From positions 1 to 35,680 of the forward strand of contig CANJZR010000001.1 in the NCBI GenBank assembly GCA_947479075.1: a DNA stretch of 35,680 bases. The letters are read 5' to 3'. Positions 1 through 7,758 of this stretch are shown here, piece by piece. The notes beneath the pieces are model-generated. The model saw only the letters and a program-made list of their open reading frames with translations, searched no databases and was not told the DNA's origin. This stretch comes from Planctomycetaceae bacterium (GTDB lineage Bacteria > Planctomycetota > Planctomycetia > Planctomycetales > Planctomycetaceae). Position 1 is the first letter of the stretch; each line of letters opens with the position of its first letter. The position numbers and the translations under genes were made by a program.

Positions 1-3000
1 CGATCGTTCGGAGTGCCGAGTGCGTGTGATTCAGCGGGACAAGCTGGACCGCAGTGTGAGTCAACTCCAGCATCAACTCCGATTTGTGGCGTCCCTCTTC
101 ACCCACGGCAGTGAGGACCTGCTCTCGGGTGATGTCGACGCCCGCATGTTTGAAGAGCCCGGTGAGCGCGGTGTTCAGCTGCCGCTGAACCTCCACCGGC
201 AGGTCAGCCATCCACCCCAGTTCGACAACACTGGCCAGCAGCCACCCTTCCAGGTCTTCCCAACGTAAAATGGCGGGACGATCGGGATGGTGAGAATTGT
301 GCAGCTCGATATCAAATCGATTGGTGGCTGGGAGCAATTTCTTCAGAGTGACCTGGGCTCCCCCAAGCAAATGGGTCTCCTCCAGCAGAGCGCAGAAGTC
401 TCGCTCCACGAAACGTCGAACAGCCAGACTGACCTCGTCAATGGCTGCCAGTTGGCGTGTTGAGCGATATCCATGTCCTGGGTCGGACTCCAGACGCAGC
501 GCACTGCGCAGCTTGGTGTAAATCTTGGCGAGCGTGCCGGAGCGGAACCCCGGTCGTAACAGTCCGGAGATCGACTCGCCATGGCTTCCCACACGAACAG
601 GGCGCATCCCTTTCGGGCGGTTCGCGACATACAGCTGCCAGTTCTCCTTCAGCTCCCAGACGAGGAACCCGATCACGCCCGGGGCCAGCAACACGATCGT
701 ACTGGCGATGGCGAGCGCCGTGGCCTCGGTCATGCGAGTCACGCCCACGGAGTTATGGATCAGCGTCTTCAGGTGGAACGTGTAGGGCAACAGGATCTTG
801 TGAGAGATCGTCACCACCGGAAAGTGTTTGATCGGATTGATCTGCGGCTCGACCAGCAGCGTGACCACAAAGCGGATCACATAGGACACGATCGCCCAGA
901 CCGAGCCAATGATGATCTTCAGCAGCACAAACCTTCGCGGGTCGCCTGAACGGAATCGCAACCACTCATCCACGGTGTACAGCGACTGCTCGATCCACTG
1001 CATCGCGTCGTAGAACAGATCCATCACCAGATGGTAAATCACCGCGAAAATGCGGAATCGCAACTCATGCCAGGCTCGGACGCAGATATCCAGTACGCGC
1101 TCTTCCAGAGAACGGCCCGCTGGCGAGTTCAGAAACAGATTCAGGATGAGGAAATTGTCAAACCAAGTTCGCAGGGATAACGACTTGAAGAACAGGAGCT
1201 GAGCAGTCCCCACCAGAACCAGTGTCACCATTGCCGGGCGGAGAACGTAACTCTTGAAGATCGCAAAGCCTCGACTATCGAGAACGCGGTGGACCAGCGG
1301 AGAGTCGATGACCGAGACCGGGAGCTCATAGACGAGCCAGCGCGAGGCGTTCCACATCCGAGTCAGGAACTTGACCACGCTGCGACGGAACTTCGAGCGA
1401 TGCAGAATCATCCACAGGAAGATGCCCAGAACTGCCCAAGCGGCATAGAACGACCGGGGCAGCGTCTTCTTCTGAGCCAGTTCAGCCGCAGCTGTGTTGC
1501 CTTTGCTGGCTGAGCCCAATGCGTCGGCGGCCTTGGCGGCCAGATTCTCGCCCGCATCCTGAATGGTCTCGACGACACTACTGAGTGGAGCGGATTTCTT
1601 GGTCTCGGCCGGTTTCTCGGCCTCTTCTTCCTCATCCACTGCAGCAGCGTCGGCCCCCTCAGATGTTGGTGTCGCTGAAGGGTCTGAGTTGGTTTCGACG
1701 ACTTGATCAGCGGTACTCGGCTTCTCTTCGGCAGGAGTTTCTGTCAGTGGAGATGCATTCGGTACCACAACCGTTTCGGTCGGTAGTGGAGTCGTCTCCG
1801 TGGTGGGAGCTGCAGTGGGAGCGGTTGCGGTTGCACCGGGTTGAGTGGACTGAACTTGAGCCACGACGGGAGTGGGAGGCACGGCCGGTGCCGGGAAGAA
1901 TCCTTCCCAGACATGCAGCAGCACCGCCAACGCGATGTAAGCGCCTCCGAAGGGGAGCACCACGTGCCTCACCAGAAGACGGCCGATTCTGGTCCCGAAC
2001 GCCAGTGAACTGAGCCGCTGCGACGCCCGCAGATAGACTGCTCCCGGACGATAGACACCATCCAGAACCTGAGCCAGTTTTCGATCGGCTCTCAGCAGTC
2101 GATCCCCCCAGGCCAATTCCAGTGGCCCGGACACATCAGGCAGTTTCAGGCTGTTCTGTGAGAGGGCATCTCGCACATCGCCCATGGTGATGAACCCGCG
2201 TTCGACCAGTCGGTCGAGGAGGCTCTCGATCACTTTGCGGCGGGCGACTCGCTCGGGAATGTTCTGCGGAACGAGTCCCACGTCATCAAACGTCGATTCA
2301 ATCAAGGGCCGAACCGTCTGACGCAGGTCCTGATCGGAGCGAGTTTGCACTTCGCGAATCAGTGTCAGCAGTCGCTGGCGATCAGCGGCGGAGATACGGA
2401 TGGATGAGGCCCGGTCCGCGGTGGTTCGCAGGTACTTCGCACTCTGGACTGTCTCCAGCAGTGGCAGTTGTCGTCGCAGCGGGGCCCTGCCGAACGTCAG
2501 CAGCCAGCGCCACACGTCGAAGCGGTAGACACCGCGTTCATGGGCCACGCAGACCTTCTGCAGGTCATAGAGGATGCGAGCTTCGAGGCTGCGGTATCCC
2601 AGCAAGGCCCGGTCGAGCAGCGGACACAGGGCCCGCCACCACGCCTCCATTTCAGAGTCGCTCAGCTTCCAGACGGCCTGGAGTCGCTTCGCCAGCAACA
2701 GCAGATAATCTTCGGCCGCACGCCGGTGGTTCTCCGCTGAACCGGGATCCGACTTCTGGGCTCGCAGGCAGAGGATCGCGGCCTTCACCTGGTTCCCGAC
2801 CTTGCTCGCACGCTCCGCTTTGGTCAGCAGTCGGTCTGACAGCGGCGGGTCATGCGCCACGGTCCGGTGAGTGGCCACGGGGACCGGCTTGTCTGATTCG
2901 TGGCGTGGACTGCCCGACCGTGCCGCCTCAGCTCCATGTGGGACGATGCGTTCCGGCGTGCCGACCGGCTGAGTCTCGCGGTACCAGAGTTCGTGGGGCA

Positions 3001-3631
3001 GCTGATTCCAGATCGGATCGAGCGTTCTCCAGTCACGAATCGCGGGAAAGAACAGCTTCTGATCCCAGGGAGCAAAGTACTTGAGTTCAAGAGCGACGGC
3101 CATGAACTCAACGAACGCTCCTTCGTCGTCCTGTGGCGGGAGCAGCAGTTCGTCCTTGGCGAGTACCTGCCGAATCTCCGCAAACTCACCCGCTCCGATC
3201 AGCTGAATGAACCCGGCGATTTGAGTGGAATTCAGCAGCTGGTCTTCGATTCGCTGCTCGACCTCGGCATGAACCCGGCCGTGGAAGGCCAGACGCCAGA
3301 AATAATGCAGCCGCTCTTCACTGGTGAGGCGGGCGAACTCTTCATCGTCGGTCGGGCGACCCAGCAGGATGATGCGTCGAGGGAGTTCTTCGGCGGGTGA
3401 CAGCCCCAGCTCCGAGCGGTCGGCGATGATCAGCAGCCGCTCACGCTCGATCGTGTAGACCCGGGAATGCGGCACCCGCAAGCCGAGACCCGGAATTCGC
3501 CGATCCTGAATGATCACCCGACGCAGAATTCGGGGCTCCACGAACAGCACGCGCGGATCAGCCTGAGACACGAGGGTCTCAATCGCTTCCATGGAAAGAA
3601 CGGGTGGCGTCGCTGGAGAGTCGGCAGTCAT
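1..3631 (-). CDS. Large multi-pass membrane protein of unknown function, C-terminus cut by window edge
   Basis: An open frame of 1210 codons runs on the minus strand from an ATG at 3631 to the left edge without a stop, so the C-terminus is missing. The first ~540 residues look soluble and mostly alpha-helical, with many charged residues and a stretch rich in Leu and Arg around residues 270-400. A hydrophobic segment near 555-575 is followed by a low-complexity linker rich in Pro, Thr, Ala and Glu (about 580-700). At least four more hydrophobic segments follow, near 725-745, 795-815, 900-925 and 970-995, then a soluble tail. I recognise no family. The architecture (large cytosolic head, extended linker, membrane core) would suit a scaffold, transporter or mechanosensitive-type protein, but nothing in the sequence decides this. 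The start lacks a clear Shine-Dalgarno; an in-frame ATG at 3592 is an alternative. The next minus-strand gene upstream ends at 3745, leaving a 113-bp gap. Confidence 0.85.
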   Translation of the reverse strand, partial: MTADSPATPPVLSMEAIETLVSQADPRVLFVEPRILRRVIIQDRRIPGLGLRVPHSRVYTIERERLLIIADRSELGLSPAEELPRRIILLGRPTDDEEFARLTSEERLHYFWRLAFHGRVHAEVEQRIEDQLLNSTQIAGFIQLIGAGEFAEIRQVLAKDELLLPPQDDEGAFVEFMAVALELKYFAPWDQKLFFPAIRDWRTLDPIWNQLPHELWYRETQPVGTPERIVPHGAEAARSGSPRHESDKPVPVATHRTVAHDPPLSDRLLTKAERASKVGNQVKAAILCLRAQKSDPGSAENHRRAAEDYLLLLAKRLQAVWKLSDSEMEAWWRALCPLLDRALLGYRSLEARILYDLQKVCVAHERGVYRFDVWRWLLTFGRAPLRRQLPLLETVQSAKYLRTTADRASSIRISAADRQRLLTLIREVQTRSDQDLRQTVRPLIESTFDDVGLVPQNIPERVARRKVIESLLDRLVERGFITMGDVRDALSQNSLKLPDVSGPLELAWGDRLLRADRKLAQVLDGVYRPGAVYLRASQRLSSLAFGTRIGRLLVRHVVLPFGGAYIALAVLLHVWEGFFPAPAVPPTPVVAQVQSTQPGATATAPTAAPTTETTPLPTETVVVPNASPLTETPAEEKPSTADQVVETNSDPSATPTSEGADAAAVDEEEEAEKPAETKKSAPLSSVVETIQDAGENLAAKAADALGSASKGNTAAAELAQKKTLPRSFYAAWAVLGIFLWMILHRSKFRRSVVKFLTRMWNASRWLVYELPVSVIDSPLVHRVLDSRGFAIFKSYVLRPAMVTLVLVGTAQLLFFKSLSLRTWFDNFLILNLFLNSPAGRSLEERVLDICVRAWHELRFRIFAVIYHLVMDLFYDAMQWIEQSLYTVDEWLRFRSGDPRRFVLLKIIIGSVWAIVSYVIRFVVTLLVEPQINPIKHFPVVTISHKILLPYTFHLKTLIHNSVGVTRMTEATALAIASTIVLLAPGVIGFLVWELKENWQLYVANRPKGMRPVRVGSHGESISGLLRPGFRSGTLAKIYTKLRSALRLESDPGHGYRSTRQLAAIDEVSLAVRRFVERDFCALLEETHLLGGAQVTLKKLLPATNRFDIELHNSHHPDRPAILRWEDLEGWLLASVVELGWMADLPVEVQRQLNTALTGLFKHAGVDITREQVLTAVGEEGRHKSELMLELTHTAVQLVPLNHTHSALRTI

Positions 3632-3744
3632 GGCACCAGTGTATAACAACTGTCGGACTTTGCCTCCCGACCGCGTCGCATCAGCCCGTGTTGGTCTATG
3701 AATTCGAGCTTATGACCTTCAAGGCTGGCCTCTGCGATTGCATG

Positions 3745-4344
3745 TCACCCTGTTCGTTCTGCAGGCGAGAGCTGCTTAAACTCCCGAATCAGCAGGTAGA
3801 ACGCGATGAAATCGTAAACCCCATGGGCCACGATCGGAGCGAGCAGATTCCGCACTCCGGTCGCATTGGCCAGATAGTGCATCGCAAAACCAATCGCGGT
3901 CGTTGTCAGAAAGTAATTCCGAGACAGAGCGTGCAGCAGGCCAAAGGCCACATTGCTGGCAATCAAGGCCAACCACGGGTTGATCCGGCTGAGTCCCGAG
4001 TAGATCACTCCGCGAAACAGGAGTTCCTCGCCCACCCCCGCGAGAGCTGCTAACACTACCAGGTCGTACCATCGGCACTGGCTGAGCGACTCGCCCAGCG
4101 AGTTGATCGCGAGTTTGCGAAGTCCCGGACTGAAGAGATATAGCCCGAACATCGGAGCGACAGCCAGCAGGCCGAACAGCAGACTTTGCGAATCCCAGCG
4201 GATCAACGACAGCGGATCCAGATGGATGGCCCAGCCAATCAGGAATGCAAAGAACACGACACCGCCCTGCACCCACGCCGCCAGAGTGAGGAAGCGGCTG
4301 CGGCTTAATGCGGGGGGCGGGGGTTCGATGGAAGTGTGGGACAT
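3745..4344 (-). CDS. CPBP (CAAX/Abi) family intramembrane metalloprotease
   Basis: This 199-residue multi-pass membrane protein has the signature of the CPBP family of intramembrane glutamic/metal endopeptidases: EELLFR at residues 106-111 (E106, E107, R111), the second motif FGLLHA around H138, and HGVYD around H174 and D178. About five to six hydrophobic segments surround these motifs. Family members include eukaryotic CAAX-processing Rce1 and bacterial proteins linked to bacteriocin self-immunity; the substrate here cannot be deduced. The ATG at 4344 was chosen because GGAA lies about eight bases upstream and the protein then begins with a normal short cytosolic tail. The frame stays open upstream to 4479, but that extension overlaps bioA and is Arg-rich, as expected from antisense noise. 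It lies 67 bp downstream of bioA on the same strand and may be cotranscribed with it. Confidence 0.88.
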   Translation of the reverse strand: MSHTSIEPPPPALSRSRFLTLAAWVQGGVVFFAFLIGWAIHLDPLSLIRWDSQSLLFGLLAVAPMFGLYLFSPGLRKLAINSLGESLSQCRWYDLVVLAALAGVGEELLFRGVIYSGLSRINPWLALIASNVAFGLLHALSRNYFLTTTAIGFAMHYLANATGVRNLLAPIVAHGVYDFIAFYLLIREFKQLSPAERTG

Positions 4345-4360
4345 GGAATTCCAATAGTAG

Positions 4361-4380
4361 GACAGGCGTTCCTGCCTGTC
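4361..4380. repeat. Perfect 7-bp palindrome (GACAGGC / GCCTGTC) between bioA and the CPBP gene
   Basis: The inverted repeat GACAGGC-6 nt-GCCTGTC occupies the 67-bp gap between bioA and the CPBP protease gene. No T-run follows on the minus strand, so it is not a convincing intrinsic terminator for bioA. The stem sequence matches that of the terminator behind ssb at 18960-18979 (GACAGGCTG / CAGCCTGTC). It may be one copy of a dispersed palindromic repeat. A 10-nt direct repeat, CGATCCGGCT twice, lies just beyond it at about 4390-4409, next to the bioA stop. Confidence 0.6.
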
Positions 4381-4411
4381 TCTCTTTGCTCGATCCGGCT
4401 CGATCCGGCTT

Positions 4412-5788
4412 TTACGCCGAGCGGGTCGCCTCGTCGATCGATTCCAGCAGTGTCTGGCACAGACGCCGTACCAGGTCACCGGGCATCGCGGGAGCAGGAA
4501 TCAGGGTGACCACATCGCCAATTGGTCGAATGATCGCGCCTCGACGGCGGGCCGCCAGCGTGACCTGGTGCCCCATTCGTAGTTTCGACGGAAAGGCCAA
4601 CTGCGTCGCACGGTCCTGAACAAGCTCGATCCCGATCAGGATGCCGCGCTGGCGAATCTCACCCACATGCGGATGAGAGAGCAACGGGGCGAGTTCCCGC
4701 TCAATCAGCATCGCGTTGGCATTCACGTTCTCCAGCACATGGTTCTGCTCGAACAACTGGAGCGACGCAATCGCAGCTGCACAACCGAGGGCGTTCCCGG
4801 TGTAAGTGTGACCATGATAAAAGGTGCGGCCAGCTTCTGGCGGTCCGAGAAAGTTCTCGAAGATCGCGTCTGTACACAGCGTCGCGGCCAGCGGCAGATA
4901 CCCACCACTGATCCCCTTGCCCAGACAGAGCAAGTCGGGCTCCACCTGTTCCTGCTCACACGCAAAGAGTGTCCCCGTACGGCCGAACCCGACAGCCACT
5001 TCATCGGCGATCAGCAGGATGCCATGCCGCCGGGTGACTTCGCGCACCTTCCGCAGATACCCTGGCGGATGCACCTGAATCCCGGCAGCTCCCTGCACCA
5101 GTGGTTCGATGATCAGTGCCGCCAGTTCGTGGCGGTGCTCGGTCACCACGCGTTCCAACTCGGCTTCGCAGTGTGCCAGCCAGCTGGCAGCGTTGTGGCC
5201 TTCGGGCAAGCGATATCCGCTGGGACAGGGGAGCATGATCGTGGGGAAGAGGAGCCCGCCGTACATGGAGTGGAAGCGTTCTACGCGGCCGACGCTGACC
5301 GCTCCCAGAGTGTCGCCGTGGTAACCCCCGCCGATCGCGGCAAAGAGTGTTCGGTCCTCGCCACCGCCCGGCTTCTGGCGGTGCGATTGCACGGCGATCT
5401 TGAGGGCCGCCTCCACAGCTGTGGCACCACTGTCGGAGTAGAAGACCTTGGTCAGCCCTGTGGGCACTCGCTCGACGAGCATGCGAGCGAGTTCGATCGA
5501 TGGAGGCGAGCCCAGCCCCAGCAGAGTCGAGTGCCCGATCCGGTTCAACTGATCGCGTATGGCTTCGTCGATTGCCGGGACGCGGTGACCGTGGACGTTG
5601 CACCACAGCGACGATGTCCCATCGAGGTAACGTCTCCCAGCGACATCGATCACCTCGAAGCCGTCGCCCGATTCGATGATTGGGGCTTCCTCCTCGCGGT
5701 AGGCCTGCATGGCTGTGAAGGGATGCCAGACGTGGGCATTGTCCCAGTCTCGAAGTTGGCTTGAAGTTGGTCGCAAAGGGAAAGTCAT
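4412..5788 (-). CDS. bioA: Adenosylmethionine-8-amino-7-oxononanoate aminotransferase (BioA)
   Basis: BioA is a PLP-dependent class III aminotransferase that converts 7-keto-8-aminopelargonate to 7,8-diaminopelargonate in biotin synthesis, using S-adenosylmethionine as amino donor. The 458-residue product has the BioA-specific WHPFTAM motif near the N-terminus, a YHGDTLGA segment, the DEV segment that contacts the PLP pyridine ring, the PLP lysine in LGKGISGG, and HGHTYTGNALGCAAA towards the C-terminal part. Length is typical of the family. The ATG at 5788 is preferred; a TTG six codons earlier is possible, and neither has a strong Shine-Dalgarno. No bioB, bioD or bioF is adjacent, so the rest of the pathway must be encoded elsewhere. 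The CPBP gene follows closely on the same strand. Confidence 0.95.
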   Translation of the reverse strand: MTFPLRPTSSQLRDWDNAHVWHPFTAMQAYREEEAPIIESGDGFEVIDVAGRRYLDGTSSLWCNVHGHRVPAIDEAIRDQLNRIGHSTLLGLGSPPSIELARMLVERVPTGLTKVFYSDSGATAVEAALKIAVQSHRQKPGGGEDRTLFAAIGGGYHGDTLGAVSVGRVERFHSMYGGLLFPTIMLPCPSGYRLPEGHNAASWLAHCEAELERVVTEHRHELAALIIEPLVQGAAGIQVHPPGYLRKVREVTRRHGILLIADEVAVGFGRTGTLFACEQEQVEPDLLCLGKGISGGYLPLAATLCTDAIFENFLGPPEAGRTFYHGHTYTGNALGCAAAIASLQLFEQNHVLENVNANAMLIERELAPLLSHPHVGEIRQRGILIGIELVQDRATQLAFPSKLRMGHQVTLAARRRGAIIRPIGDVVTLIPAPAMPGDLVRRLCQTLLESIDEATRSA

Positions 5789-5838
5789 GCCGCAGAGTGT
5801 TTTCAATTGTCAGTGAAGAAGGAGCGTGTTTTTACTCA

Positions 5839-5976
5839 CCCGAAGTGTCAGCGAGGGCGAGCGGAGATGTGCCATTGAATCGCATTAGAGGGTGATTCGA
5901 TTGCTCATCTGTCGCTTGTGTCCGGTCATGGATTCAGTCGACGCCGAGAGACGTTTGCCCTCGCTGACGCGTCGGG
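5839..5976. repeat. 138-bp intergenic element bounded by 20-nt inverted repeats (18/20 identical)
   Basis: The 20 nt at 5839-5858 are the reverse complement of 5957-5976 with two mismatches, and the inner 12 bases (GTCAGCGAGGGC / GCCCTCGCTGAC) match perfectly. The 98 bp between the arms contain no ORF of note and include a smaller imperfect palindrome (GAATC...GATTC near 5878-5900). The right arm runs into a run of nine G residues at 5974-5982, just before the stop codon of the upstream protease gene. The arrangement resembles a REP/MITE-like intergenic repeat. I have the impression that similar GTCAGCGAGGG strings are common between planctomycete genes, but this cannot be verified here. Confidence 0.65.
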
Positions 5977-5983
5977 GGGGGGA

Positions 5984-7540
5984 TCAAGGTTCGACCGAAA
6001 CTTCGCGCCCATCGAGCAGCGTCAGTTCCACCGGTTCTGTCTGGCCGTCGACCGCCATGGAGAACTCCAGCGGCGTTTGCACGGATTTCCCCGCGACTTG
6101 TGCGATGAAGTCACCCACTCGCAGACCCGCGGCGAAACCGGATTCCCCCTCTTCGGCTGAGGTCACGACGACTGCCCGGGGGTAGCGGATCATGGAGTCG
6201 GTTGGCATGTAGCGGCGGCGGGCTGTGGGGTAATCGACGCGGATGCCGCGCCAGACAGGGTGGCGGGGATGAGGGGCGATGATGGAGCTGTCGTCGTAGA
6301 CCGGCCACTTCCCGAGCCGAACCGTACGCTCCAGCCGCTCGTTGCGACCCGGACGCCAGACATCGAGCCGAGCCATCGCATCCGGCCCCAGCAACCCGAC
6401 CTTCAACATGAGGTCGGCCTTCCCCGTGATGGGCTGGTCGTTGATTGCCAGGATACAGTCGCCGCTCTTCAAGTCAGCCTGATCGGCTGGCGATTCATAA
6501 CCGACCACCGACAGCTTGGCTGAGGTGACGGGGAGGGCCTTCCCCTCTTTGTCGGTGAGCACGCTTAAGAGCGTGTCGTCGGGGACGACACCGAGATAAC
6601 CATACTCGACTTCATTTCCATCGAGCAGTGAATTCACGATCCGGCGAACCTCGCTGTCAAACGGGATGGCAAAGCCGACCGATGACTCATACCCCCGCAA
6701 GGCGGCCAGCGAAGTCGCCATGCCTACCAGCTTCCCCTCGGGGTTGACCACAGCTGCGCCGCTGGTCCCGAGTTGCAGCCGCAGGTCCACATGCAGCAGG
6801 GCACCATACTCGAAGATTGTGCCCGATTCGTCACCCGAGTTCGGACGCACTTCCCCTTCGGAGGGACGTCTCGAAATATTGCTGATCATGCCGAGGCTCA
6901 CGCTGGCTGAACCGTCTCGGGCGATGGCATAGGGATTTCCCAGTCCGAGGACGAGGCTCCCCTTTCGAAGCTTCTCGGCTTCACCAAAGGTGAAGGTCGG
7001 CACCTTGTCCGGGGTGAGTCCCGAGGGCTCCAGTTCGAGTTTCAGAATCGCCAGGTCGCTGCGTTCGTCCTGGTTATAGAGTGTCCCGGCCACGACGTGT
7101 TTTGTGGCGAGCTTGATGAAGTAGCGAGCTTCGTCCTGGCGGCTGGCTCCGCGACGACGACTGCCGGTGATGACGTGCCGGGGTGTCAGCACGTACCGCG
7201 ACCCATCGTCGGGCTCACGGGCCAGAATGACACCGCTGGCGAACTCCTGCGGGATGAAAGACGGATCGACCGGGCTGGGAGGAAGTCGGGAACCGAAGAT
7301 GTCCCCGGGATTCTCCTCACGTTGCAGGTCTTCAGGCATCACTCGCGCGATGGCTACGACAGCTCCCTCGCACCTCGCGACGACGTCGATCAGGCTCTGC
7401 TCAAAGGCCTGGAGCACGGCTGGACCAACACCTGGGCCAGCGGGTGCGGCGTCCTGGGCATTCACGATTCCCGCAGCACCGAGGCACATGGCCAGCCCGA
7501 GCAGACCGTTCCAGATCGCGGCAGAGCGAATCGTCAGCAT
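5984..7540 (-). CDS. Secreted trypsin-like serine protease with two PDZ domains (HtrA/Deg-like)
   Basis: The 518-residue protein starts with a signal peptide (residues 1-28, hydrophobic core from about 9 to 25, ending AGIVNAQ), so it should act outside the cytoplasmic membrane. The trypsin-like domain spans about 45-305 with the triad H122 (in TPRHVITG), D162 (in SDLAILKL) and S260 (in LGTSGAAV). PDZ-like domains follow at about 312-410 and 425-515. The serine motif reads GTSGA instead of the usual GNSGG, but the nucleophile is kept, so activity is likely. HtrA proteins degrade or chaperone misfolded envelope proteins; the regulatory role here is inferred from the family only. The ATG at 7540 has an excellent GAGGAGG Shine-Dalgarno eight bases upstream. 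The frame stays open for 43 codons upstream, but that part lacks a signal sequence at its start. The gene is divergent from the histidine kinase. Confidence 0.92.
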   Translation of the reverse strand: MLTIRSAAIWNGLLGLAMCLGAAGIVNAQDAAPAGPGVGPAVLQAFEQSLIDVVARCEGAVVAIARVMPEDLQREENPGDIFGSRLPPSPVDPSFIPQEFASGVILAREPDDGSRYVLTPRHVITGSRRRGASRQDEARYFIKLATKHVVAGTLYNQDERSDLAILKLELEPSGLTPDKVPTFTFGEAEKLRKGSLVLGLGNPYAIARDGSASVSLGMISNISRRPSEGEVRPNSGDESGTIFEYGALLHVDLRLQLGTSGAAVVNPEGKLVGMATSLAALRGYESSVGFAIPFDSEVRRIVNSLLDGNEVEYGYLGVVPDDTLLSVLTDKEGKALPVTSAKLSVVGYESPADQADLKSGDCILAINDQPITGKADLMLKVGLLGPDAMARLDVWRPGRNERLERTVRLGKWPVYDDSSIIAPHPRHPVWRGIRVDYPTARRRYMPTDSMIRYPRAVVVTSAEEGESGFAAGLRVGDFIAQVAGKSVQTPLEFSMAVDGQTEPVELTLLDGREVSVEP

Positions 7541-7758
7541 GGAGTTGCCTCCTCGGTGAATGGGTGTCGCACACATGGCATCACGGACTGCGTTACGGGC
7601 ACTCGATGGGGTGTTGTTCGCGGACATCATACGTGAACGACCTGTCGAACAGGCAAGGGTGGCCTGCACACAGGCCAGTCGGGATCGATTTCCATTACAA
7701 TCGCGAAGCTGACCCCATCAAGGGCGCCCCATTCCTTAAGACATCCGAGACCGAAGCA
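7541..7758. promoter_or_regulatory. Divergent intergenic region between the HtrA-like protease and the histidine kinase
   Basis: This 218-bp stretch must carry the promoters of two divergent genes. On the minus strand, TATGAT at 7631-7626 is a good -10 candidate for the protease, but the nearest -35-like hexamer (TTGCCT) is 19 bp away, which is long. A short palindrome, CCTGTCGAACAGG at 7641-7653, overlaps that spacer and could be an operator. No clear plus-strand promoter was found. Confidence 0.35.

Noticed and set aside
4361..4380. Intrinsic terminator behind bioA
   Set aside because: The stem is perfect but no T-run follows on the minus strand.
4667..5764. 365-codon plus-strand frame across bioA
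   Set aside because: Shadow of bioA, which is recognised by its motifs.
5974..5982. Run of nine G as a phase-variation tract
   Set aside because: It lies outside the coding frame, just beyond the stop of the protease gene, so slippage would not switch the protein.
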